This document shows, piece by piece, positions 45,216 through 56,700 of a stretch of DNA of 64,000 nucleotides. Location of the stretch: assembly GCF_036417845.1 (NCBI RefSeq), contig NC_089994.1, positions 18,122,001-18,186,000 of the forward strand, given 5' to 3'. The notes under the pieces are model-generated. The model was not told the DNA's origin. It saw only the letters and a program-made list of their open reading frames with translations, and searched no databases. The DNA is from Apteryx mantelli (lineage: Eukaryota; Chordata; Aves; Apterygiformes; Apterygidae). Position 1 is the first letter of the stretch. The number at the start of each line of letters is the position of its first letter. Position numbers and translations under genes: made by a program.

Positions 45216-46900
45216 AGGTAAGCTGTGCAGTTAATCTTACAGGTTTAATTTGTGATGCTAAATATTGAAAATGTTAACAGGCTTTAACACCTATAAAAAA
45301 GGACTTGCAACTGACCTAGTTAGAATTTTGGTTTTCAAAATATATTGAGAATAATTGTTTAATGAAGTATTTGCACCTACGAGTGGAATTCAGATGCCTA
45401 CCTGTGAGCGTCAGCTCCATTTTAGACAACAGTGTATTCGACGTGGTCCCCAGCTGGGGATTTCATGTAAGACCAGTGGATCGTATAGGATCACACAGGA
45501 CCATGTGGATGTCTCAGACACCTTAGGTTTTCTCATATGGATCTAGGTGCCTGTGTTAAGGCAACTGAATAAACTTTAATTGCATGAAATGCATACCCAT
45601 GTTCTGTAATATATTCTCAAAAGCATAAGGAAAAAAAAGGCTTTTTCAGAGAACAAGTTTTACAAAACTCTTTCAGGATACATTTGGTATCTCCCTCTGC
45701 TCTCCACTCTTTGTCAGCTCCTTTGGTCTTTTCTGCTTATCCTTCACAGACGCACAAACTTGTACAAACAACACAACTCTTCAGTTGTGCACTCTTTTAC
45801 TTCTCTTTGATTTGGGTGGTGATGTGTTTGGGGTGAAGAATGTCATCGTTGCAGCTGTTACCATAAAGGAACTCAGTGGTTTATTTTGAATGAAAGGCAA
45901 CCTGAGCCATAACAATTAAAAAACAAAAGGCCTCAGTAGATAGAACTGGTCTACCAAAATATTCTTGAGTTGTTGCTTTGTTTACTGTTCAGAAAATATG
46001 GGTAAAAGGAAGCAAGATCCAAGATGATCTAATCTTCCTATCCAAGAAGCCTGTTATGTTCCACTGGGTAAAATATTGTAGGTAAAGTCAGTACAGAGAG
46101 AAGAGTTACTGATCTGAAACTTCTAGGGGAAAGCAGTCACTGCAGGCCTTAATTAGAACAGTCTCAGCAGAGCAGCCTTACTGAATCCAGGCTGAGATTT
46201 ACCCACAAAATTGTCTGTGTACACGAATTCACAGAAGCTCTCTGTTGCTTCTCCCAAAATCTTAGTAGAAAATGGCATTTCTCAAATATAGACTTAGTTT
46301 AAAAGGTCACTGCACGGAAGCAATAACTTTCTTTTTGGAATAGAGCAGCGATGTTACTTTTTTACTAGATAAGCTCCAATTTTCCAGTAAGGATGTGAGA
46401 TTTGGTCCTCTAAGTACGTCAGTTCTTTTGTCTCAAGTATTTCATGTGCATGAGACAGCAACGAGAACGGTATGTCCCATATGCATACTACAGCTGTCGG
46501 GGCTACTTTTTTCCCCTCACATCTCTCTTCTCTTCTGTCTATAGCTGCCCTGCTCCTCTCAGCTGCCTGCCGTCTCTTCCCCTCCTCGCCAGACCGCTCT
46601 CCTCTTCACGAACAGCCTGACCTGCCTGCTGTCCTGCTGGTGCACAGGGAGCAATGTCAGGCAAACAGGGACTCAGCCGGAAAGGCGCAGGGACGTACGC
46701 CAGACACTTAGCCAGCAAAGGTCGTTAGGATTGCTGGGAAGGAGTGAAGAGGGACGCAGCCGTTACCTGTCAGGCCCACAGACACGATCAGCAGCTGCCA
46801 TCTCGAGGTGCTCTCAAAAGCTGCATGTGTCACTCACTGTCTACAGGTGCTGCCCAGACGCCTCCTCTCCCGGCCCTGATGGGAAACACTTCTCTCACTA
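45216..46900. other. SVOP/USP30 spacer, nothing recognised
   Basis: Mixed AT-rich sequence with no exon-like frame, RNA gene or repeat that I can name. Confidence 0.5.
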
Positions 46901-46949
46901 AACAACCCCCAAAGTAAACCGGTTAAAACCAGAAAATAATAGCGCTGGG

Positions 46950-47730
46950 TGGGTGGACAGCAGGGCGAGGCCCTCAATCCTCAGCGCCCAGCTCAGGCAC
47001 AGGGAGGCACCCGGGCAGCGGGATTTCCGGGCAGCACCGAGGGGCCTCGGAGGTGCCAAGGCAGCGCTGCAGGTCCGGGAGCGAACAGGCCCCGGCTGCC
47101 CACTGCCAACAGCAATTCCTGGGGCCGGGGCCGGGGCCGCGCTCGCGGCGGGCTCAGCCCGCACGCACTGACACAGAAGCCGTTCCCTTTCCGCGGGTGT
47201 CGGGCGGTTTCATTCCACCCGCGGGATCTGCGTGTCCCCCCCCCCCCCCCCCGGCCAGGTCCGACTCCCCCCCTCCCCCCCCCCCGCCGGCCGTAGCAAC
47301 CAGCCGCCTCCCGGGGCCCGTTGCTAGGGGCGGTCCGCGCGCTAACGGGGCCCGGCGGCGCCACTTCCGGTGCCCGCGCCGCGGCGTCCCCGCGCCGCCC
47401 GCCCGCCCGCCCGCGGGTGCCGCGTTCCGGCGGCGGAGCGGGGGATGCTGCCCGGCGGCGCGGCCCAGGCGGACGGGGCACTGCGGCGGGTGCTGCGGGC
47501 CGGCGCGGCGGCCAGGTCAGCGCGGCCCCGGCCCCGGCGGGGGAACCCCCGGCGGGGGAACCCCGGGCGGGGACCAGCCTTCCGCCGCGCCGTTCTGCGC
47601 GACAGCGACAGATAAACCCGCCCCGGCGCCGCTCCGGAGCGGCCCAGCCGGGGCGCGGCAGGAGCCGCCGGGCGGTTCGCGCCCTCCCTCCGCGGACACT
47701 TATACACACACGTACTAGATATGTTCAGCG
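46950..47730 (+). promoter_or_regulatory. USP30: USP30 CpG island and presumed promoter
   Basis: Very GC- and CpG-rich. It contains long C runs at 47236-47252 and 47267-47285 (quadruplex-prone G runs on the minus strand), a CCCGCC repeat at about 47395-47412 and the start codon at 47445. Intron 1 begins with two and a half tandem GGCGGGGGAACCCC units. Confidence 0.75.
47445..47515 (+). CDS. USP30: USP30 coding exon 1
   Basis: Residues 1-23 (MLPGGAAQADGALRRVLRAG ...) plus two bases of Arg24. Diverged from human except for the ALRRVLRAGAA-like pattern. The start is chosen because the frame joins exon 2 and both proteins begin Met-Leu. Donor GTCAGC. Confidence 0.85.
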
Positions 47731-50700
47731 TCTCGCTTATTGCGCCGTCAAGGATAGCCATTCCCTCATTTATTTGGTTTTTTTTCCCGTTTCAGGCATA
47801 AAGTGATGAAGAACTGGGGCGTTATAGGGGGAATCGCCGCCGCGCTCGCCGCGGGGATCTACGTTCTCTGGGGTCCCATCACGGAGAGGAAGAAACGCAG
47901 GAAAGGTAGGGAGAAGGCAGCGGGGGAGCGGAGGGCTGCGCCGCGCCACGGCTTGTGTCCCCGAGAGCGCCTCTTCCGCGCGTTTTCCAGAAAGGATGAG
48001 AAGTATTTCCAAGACTTAAATCTCCTGTGCGTTATGAATTTCTTTCCAGCAGTCTCCTCGATTAGAAATGTTCTTATTTCTTTTTATTATTATTATTATT
48101 ATTATTATTAGCTTCAGTAAAATCTTTTCTCTTACGAAATGTAAAATTTTGGTCACCGCGTCCCCTCATTGTATATAACAAATTAATGAATTTGTGTCAA
48201 ATAAAGGACTTGCGTTGCTTTTGTCATTTATTAATTGTATCGGCTGAAGTTAAAGAAAAATCAGACATATTAGGCACATCTTATGCATCAGTTTTGTGTT
48301 AAGTTCATTAATGAACTGCAGCAAATAATGCCCTCTAAATAGAAATGCAAAATAACTGTTTTCTTATTTAACATTAGCACAAGATAAGTGAAAGTCTCTT
48401 GCTAAGCAAAGTTGCATAGAAATGCCTTTTATTAACCTTTGATACTAATCTCAGCAAAAGAAAAAACTTTGCTAAACTGAGCTGAAGTATGCAACGGCAT
48501 GGCAATGGGCCTATGGCTCTCTTTAAACTTGCACAAGGAGTGGCTTCCACTTTATGAGTTGGAAATAAGTGCGTTACAGTTTTAAATTCCTGTTCGTACA
48601 GTAATTTTTAGATCATCCTGAACCTTGATGTTGGTAATGAAAATGTACTCCTATCAAAAAAAGAACATTTTTCAGAGAAAATTCAAAAGATATTTTATAA
48701 TAGTGTATTTCTTAGAAAGCACCATATATATAAACACTTTAGGTTGTGATATTGTAAGTAGGAGAGTCTTCTAGTTTTTTAATGTGAGCAAGTCCAAAAT
48801 AAACTGAAATAATTTCATCTTAATGTCATTTTAGTGTATAACATAACACTTTCTACTGAAAATAGTAATGTTTTCCCAGACTTATGGTGTAAACTCTTAC
48901 ATATATGTTTGCAGGGCTCGTACCTGGCCTTCTTAACTTAGGAAACACCTGTTTCATGAACTCTTTGCTGCAAGGTTTATCTGCATGTCCATCTTTCATC
49001 AAGTGGCTGGAGGAATTTACAGCACAATACAAGACAGACCAGAACCAGTCCACTGAGCATCAATACTTGTCCCTTACTTTGCTGCATCTTCTAAGAGGTA
49101 TTATATACTTTAAGTTTTTTGTGTGAGGATAAACTAAGAAAATATTTAGCATAAAAGTTATTGTTTCCAGCCTTGTTTCCTAAAGAAAGGAAGATCATGT
49201 GGTCTTGCTGTCTTCTTTTTATTATTGTCCTCTATTAACTTGGAACTCATTGGCCAAGTCCAGGCAAATTTCACGGAAGAATAGAGATCGAAAAGGTGTT
49301 AGGTGCCTGTACCAAGCCTCAGTAACATTTGGCCCAGGGCTGCGTGTGTCCCCAAAGCTGTTCATTTCACTGGCCAGCAGCTGAAAGGTCTCAGGTTTTG
49401 TTTGACCTGCCAGGCAATCCAGCAATGGGCAGCCAACCAAGGATCGTGCGCATCTGCCAGCAGGTCAAACAAACCTGGCTAGAGGACCACATGGGCACTC
49501 AGAACTCTATATGAAAGAAAATTAATGCATTATAATTTAATTTTAGCATTTTTTCCAAGCATACTATTTTATCAAAAATATGAAATATCAAATGAGATAC
49601 TGTATGTGGTGCTGGATAAAAATATTAAAACCAGTAAGCCCAGTTTGGTAACCAGTTTCAAACTTGCCCCTGTGCTAAATTCGTTTACCAGTTATATCCT
49701 ATTTAAACATTCAAAATGTTAAAACAATTTGTTGGCTATCTATCTCTGGCTTTCCTCACAGGGCTGTTTTTTAAAGGAAATTCATTGGAAGTTTTGGTGT
49801 CTTGGACAGTGTTCATACTAAAAATTGTGCCAGTTAAACATGTACTTTTAAATGAGGAAAGGCTGATGCTATTTTAATACCGGTGTTTCTGTGACATGTG
49901 AAGTACCTATTTTTATCCAACCCACGAGTAAAAATTTTTCTTTTCAGACACTGTTTGTACCATTTATTCTCTCTGTATCACTTACCTGAGGCACCTTTCA
50001 CTTTGTATTAGATCAGAAAAATATATACAGTCAGTTAATCTGTGTCAGATGAGAATGGTAATTTCTTAATACATACTAGTTTGATTGTGATTGTCTAATG
50101 ATACCTGTAGACCTGTCTTAATCAAGAATAACTCTGCTCTAATCAATTGTATTATGCCTAAGTAATCTAAACCCTCAGATAAACAGATTTGCATTCTAAC
50201 TGTTCTTACTGGCTCCATCTAACAGTTTAAAATGCAATGTCTCTAGCTTTATCTTGCCAAGAGGTAACAGAAGATGATGTCCTGGATGCAAGCTGCTTAT
50301 TAGAAGTTCTAAGAATGTACAGGTGGCAGATCTCATCTTTTGAAGAGCAGGTGATTACAGAATTCAAGTTAGACTGCCTGGTATACACCTCATTGCTTAG
50401 ATACAGGATAACAGATAACTTATGTAAGTTATGGTACTAATAGCTCCGAATGTCAAATCTGAGTCTTCGTTGTAGTGAAAAGTTTGCTTTAAAAAGTGAA
50501 GAAAGACAGCTGTGTGATTGATGAATTGTGTTTTCAGTTCGCTTAGATATTTGTCATGGAATCGGTGGCACTTCAAAACCTCTTTCTTAATTACCATTAG
50601 ATTTGGTACAGTGTAGCCAGTAATATTAAAATATAAGGGATACAGCCCAAACCTCATTATAGATTATGGGTCTACACTGAAGTATCTGTCTGATTCTAGG

Positions 50701-53700
50701 GATGTACTCTATTTCATTAAGGTTTCCAAATTTAGTTCCATATAGCATACAAATTTTCTAGCTCTTGTTATTAGTATTTTCAATCCCTGTGTAAGTGCAG
50801 CTGGCTGATGAACTTGATCAATTGTCTCATTCATAAAATGTGGCTCTCTCTCTCCTTTGTGTTTCAGAGGCAAAGCAAATAGCATAATTTCAATTATACT
50901 GTCATTGAAATCAAGGAAAGCAGGCGTTTGTGAATTCATTTTCTTTTTTTCTGCAAGTATTTTAGCATCCTTTGAGTTTATATGGCCCAGAATATTTTTA
51001 ATAGTGTGTGGTGCCATAGGGTTTAGCTTTGCAGAAAAACTTTTTGGCAAAACTGCAGCAGGTGCACAAATAATTATTACTACATGAACTGGGGTCTAAA
51101 TGATATTTTTTTCTTTAACTTCCTGCTGCAATGATAGATTCATATGTGCATGCATACTCCTGAGATATGTTTTGATGTCTTTTGTTCTGGCTTCCTCTAA
51201 ATCTTATGCCTCTATTTAATAGGATGCTCATGAACTATTTCATGTCCTTACCTCTTCACTAGAAGATGAACGGGAACGTCAGCCACGTGTCACACATTTG
51301 TTTGACGTGCATTCACTGGAGGTGACCAATGTTATTTCCTTATCAGGAGTATTTGCTTAAGTACTTGATAGTCTGCCTAGATTCCTAAGTCTGTAAAGTA
51401 TAAAGTGTCTGTTTAGAAACTGAAGATGCTTTCATTATATTTACAATGCTATTCTTTAGTATTCTGATAGAAAGGAATCAATAGTCCTGGCAATCAAAGA
51501 ATAAGAAATTGTATTTTACTATTTTGTATTTATAGTGATCTGAGTTTCATGAGGGCTTTTGCATCCCTAAACCCATTGAATACAGGGATTGCAATACTAG
51601 TTCAGAACAGCAGTCCATGTAGGCAGTTATTCTTATTTATAAGCCTTGACCGTGAAAGAGGTTTGAAAACTGCAAAACTGACATTTATGGACTAGTCCAT
51701 TCAGAGGTGAAGTTGTATCTTAACCCCCCAGTATTAGTGGACAACTTAATGCTGAAGGAAGGTTGTGTAAAATATATACAAAAAGTTTAAGAAATCTGCT
51801 AAGCTCATATTTCAGTACTCTGAGGCAGAGAATTCCACAGGTTAATTGTTCATTTTATAAAAAATGTCATTTTTGTCAATTACCAGTTTGTTGTATCTCA
51901 AAGTTTTTTTTGGCCTTCCTAAAATACAAAGTGATAAAGAGACAGACCTCCTCCCCCCCTCAATTGTTCAAATGTCAGAAAAGCATATCAGGGATGAAAT
52001 AAGAGCATATTTAATACTAAAGGCTTTCTAAGGGGGGATTACTGAAATCTTTTATCTTCCTTTGTAGCAGCCAGAAATAACCCAAAAGCAAATAAGCTGC
52101 AGAACAAGAGGTGAGTTTTTTCCATCCTGAAATATGAGTATTTAGTTGTAGTGTAGTCACTTTGTTTATTAATGGGATAATATTAATTGGTCTTTGGTTT
52201 TTTTGGACTCAAATACATCTTCCGCCATGAAATACTGTTGATTGTCAGTGGAACAGAGTATATTTGAGAGGTAGTTACTTTTGTTACTATTGGCCAAAAA
52301 CGTGGAAGTATAGCGAGGAACACATGTATTGAAAATAGAAGGACAATTGCAACTTTGTATTTCAGGTTCTCTTCCCCCTATGTCAAATCACTGGAAGTCT
52401 CAGCATCCTTTTCATGGAAGGCTGACTAGCAACATGGTTTGCAAACACTGTGAACACCAGGTATGAGAATGTGTGTCATCAGGTGTAAGAAAATGTGTCT
52501 GGTAATACTTATACATGAAAACAAAAGGATGCCCAACACTCTGAGCACATTCTGAGGTGAAACCATCTCACATAGTTGATTTAAGCTCCAAAGGTTTGCA
52601 GGAATGAGACCTCAGACTGTTACTTAAGTACTTATAGCATTAACGAGAAACAAATACGTATCACAAAATATACCGAAGAAAATTAATTGTGATCTACTTT
52701 GTGAGGATAATAACTGTCTTATTAGACAGAATAATAATGGTCTTATTACATTTGGTATTCAGTATCACTGAAAACTCGCTCACATTTTAGGACTAGCTAT
52801 TCATTCAGCACTCAGTATTGAGATTACGAACGCAAAGCCAAATTAAGTTGCAGTCCAGTTATCCAGAGCAAGGAGATGAAGATGACCTGGATAAAGCAAA
52901 AATACAGAAAATAAATCTCATCTATAGATGAAGCTAAAGAGTACGTTTAGTACTTTTACTTTCAAAAACTTGTGAACAAATTTAATAGCAAGGGCAGCTT
53001 CAGCAGAAGCAGGCAGAGTAGCAGCTTCTGCCCTGCATCAAGTGTTCCCCAACACTGTGCTGAGGAAAGTGGGATTTGCTGAGCCTACTCCCCCAGATAA
53101 TATCTTCATGGATAGCAGAGAGCATATATTCATCTTGTGTGACACTAGTTTTTCTGGACTGTCATAGACTTTGGCTCAGTGGATATGTGAAATATTTTCT
53201 TACAGAGTCCTGTGAGGTATGATACTTTTGACAGTCTCTCACTGAGTATTCCAGCAGCTATGTGGGTATGTATCTCTTGCTGATGTGTGATCCAGCCAGT
53301 CTGTCTGTGGCCTTGTAGTCATAGCTTTATCTTAGACTTTACTAGTGTCTTTTCAAGATGCTAAGGCCTAACTGTTAATGAGTAGCTACGGTTTATTTTC
53401 TTACCTTTACAAATGATCTTGTTGCGCTAATATAGTACCTTTCTGTTAACAGGCTGGGGCAAATTAATATGACAAGCATGACTTTGTTGGCATCAATAGA
53501 GTTTTCTGTTTCTCATGGTGGAGTATTTGGTCCTTTCTGCATAATTTGAACAGACCAGATCATGTCCTGAGTGCTGTGCATTTCCAGCAGTCTTAGAAAG
53601 TGGCCTATAGGTCTGTCTCTGTGGTGATGATATGTAAGTTAGACAATGACAGACTCGAATCAAGTGATTTCAACAGGGAACAGTTTGTTTCTTTCTGGAC

Positions 53701-56700
53701 TTACAAAAAACTGCAAATGATTAAGTATTTTAGCTTGTTTTGGCAAGATTTGTGGGAGATTTGTCTTTTCAGACAAGGAACAACTAGCTGCATTCATGGA
53801 AAGTCTGTGACTCATATCTACAGGATGTTCTCCTAGACTGCTAGGATTGGGATTTTGACGCACCTTCTGCTATTTGTGTTTTGTTTTATGCCATCATTAA
53901 AGATTATGCTGTTCATGCCTGCAGTATGTAGTATAATCTACAAAGGAAGACAGGAATAACTGACTAAAATACAACCAAAATGCTAAATTTCTGCTATGTA
54001 GAGGTCAGAGTGAGAATTCCTATAGTTAGTTACATTATGTTTGTTTGATACTCAAAGCCATTTAGTCAGTTTTGTCAAGAAGTCAGTCTGGAATTTTTCA
54101 GTTTCTGTGAAAGAGAACCTTTTCTTTCACAAAATTAAATAATATGCACCCCCAAATTTCTTCAAATAACTTTGTTTTTTCATACTAAGGGTCGTCCTAT
54201 GACACTGGATCACTGTCTCCATCATTTCATCTCCTCTGAATCTGTAAAGGATGTTGTATGTGACAATTGCACTAAAGTATGTCATTTTAATTTCTATAAC
54301 CTAGCTCTATTTCAAACCCACTGATTGAGAATCATGGCTTCAGTGCTCTCCTTTCTCCTCTTCTCCTTTGTTTGTGACTTCAGGAAGCCTCTAGCCTGCC
54401 TGGGATTTCTTATGTTTAAAGTGGGTTATTATCTCACAGAATATTTTGAAGCTTTATTTATTATTAATATTACAAAATCGATAAATATTTTATTCTGTAC
54501 TTGCCAGGTATTATTTAGATAATATTTGGGATAGTTTCTTGTTCTGACATTTTAAACAGTATTTTACCGTTGCCTGTAATTTAATGATAGCATAGAGCCA
54601 AAGTGTTTGTTTCAAAACCAACAGAAATGGCTTAAGACTAAACTTAAATCTGGAATCTGTGTTTGTTCTGTAAATGCTCATTTCTACTTGATTTTGCTTT
54701 TTAATTCTGATTCTGAAAAAAGTTGGTGGGAAATTGTAAATGCAATTAATGAACTGAGCGTAGTTCTAGATAGGAAATCACTGTTGTTTGCAGTGTGCAA
54801 ACCTGCAGTATTATTCTGTGCAAGTTGATAAAGCATGTAATCAAATGGCTCTTATTTTTTCCCTCTGATTTCAGATTCAGGCAGAAGGAACTCTGCATGG
54901 GCAGAGCATAGAAAACCAGAGAACAACATTTGTTAAACAATTAAAGCTAGGAAAGGTGAGGCAAGTTAACCCTCAAAATCAAATTTTAAATTCTGTTAAA
55001 CAGTAATTTCTTTCTTCAGTCTTTTTGCTTGATATCCACTTCTTGGTATTAAACTTCTTTAATGTTTTACTTGAAAAAGTAAGCTCATTTGTCAAATATC
55101 TGTAGGCATTGAGGCCTCAATTCAGCAAAGCACTGAAGTCTATAGCTTAAAGAATGAGAGTATTCTACTGTTATTCAGCAAAGCACTCAAGCATGAGCTT
55201 GGTTCAGTTGCAGTTCGTATGTCTTGCAGTAATTTTTGATTTCCATGGTAAGTGAAGTGATCCATATACACATCTGTTTGTACGTTGTTTAGCAATTGCA
55301 CATTCAAAGAAATTAAAATATTCTGAATACAGCTGGTTTAAACAAGTGAAAATGGTGCTAAACAGCAGGTGCTATTTAGATTAGAAGCCCTTATTATGAG
55401 TCTCTCTTTGTTCTGTGATCATATAATGCAGTGGACAACAGGGCATTGGTCTGTAATTAAGAGCCTCAGGTTAACCCTGATTGACAGAGGTTAACCCTGG
55501 TGTTACTTTTGAGTGTTCAGATATTTATAACTGTTTGACTTTTTTTCCCATGGCACTTTCACTGTGCCAAACCGTAGCTTATTAGGTATTAGCAAATGCC
55601 TTACAACAACTCACTCCAGCTCATTACGATCCTGTTTTCTGCCTCACAGATCAACAAGCTAAATGAGATTGACAGAGAGGTTGTTAAGGAACATGCATGT
55701 AGTTTTACTGATTCTTCTCCCATATGGAGAAAACTCTGTTAACATTAGCTATCCTACCATCTAGAGAGCAGTAGTAGCATTATTAGAAATCTCCAAGTTT
55801 CTGGGTTTGTATCATCTTTTAGAGATACTATTGCCAGTAAGCTTACATGCAGATAAAGTAGCACATGAGGGAACAGGTCAATGACTTATTTCCTCATCCA
55901 CTAGACTTCCCAGTTGCATTAGTACGCTTTTAACTTTACAGCTGTTTCTCTTCATTTAAAATGTATTTTGACTTTCCTTTTCTGTGGAAACTTGCTGAAG
56001 CTCCCTCAGTGTTTGTGTATCCATCTGCAAAGACTGAGCTGGTCAAACCAAGGCACTCCTCTGAAACGTCATGAACATGTACAGTTCAATGAGTTCCTGA
56101 TCATGGACATCTACAAATATCACATTCCTGTTCATAAATCAAGCCAGAATGATCTGAATCAGAAAAACCCTGAAGAGACAACCTCTGAAACAAAGGATGG
56201 GACAGCAGTAAAACCTTCCGGTATTTAATTTGAAAATAAAATATATCAGGTATTTCTACATTTCAGTGATAAACAAAGCATTCTAGTCTGCAGAATGAAT
56301 ATAAAAGCAGCATCTTTGTTTGGATGTGTGCTAAGAGGACAGGTAGAGTCCTTTTTCTGGCAAGCATTGAGATACCCTGTTCCAGGTATATAGTTCAATT
56401 TTTACCATTTAATTCAATTCTGCTAAATATAAAACAAAAACAAACAAAACAACAACAACAACAACAAAACATATAAAGCTGGCATGTTTTAGGTCCAAAG
56501 AATGAGTGCATGTTGAAGTCAGGAAGTCCTCCTAAAGATTATCTTGTTAGAAGAGATTACTAAGACTTCAGCACAAGCACAGAAAGGACTCTGGGAACGG
56601 TAGCTTCTTACAGTTAGAAAATCTATCTGTAATAATTTATGTCTGTCATTTAGGCAACTCAGTATTTCACGTAGTAAGGATTCTGTAAACATGGTCATTT

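Noticed and set aside
46949-47806. Overlapping 115-238 codon frames on both strands around the USP30 promoter
   Set aside because: Composition-driven frames in a CpG island. The real first exon is 47445-47515, and the other frames match nothing I know.
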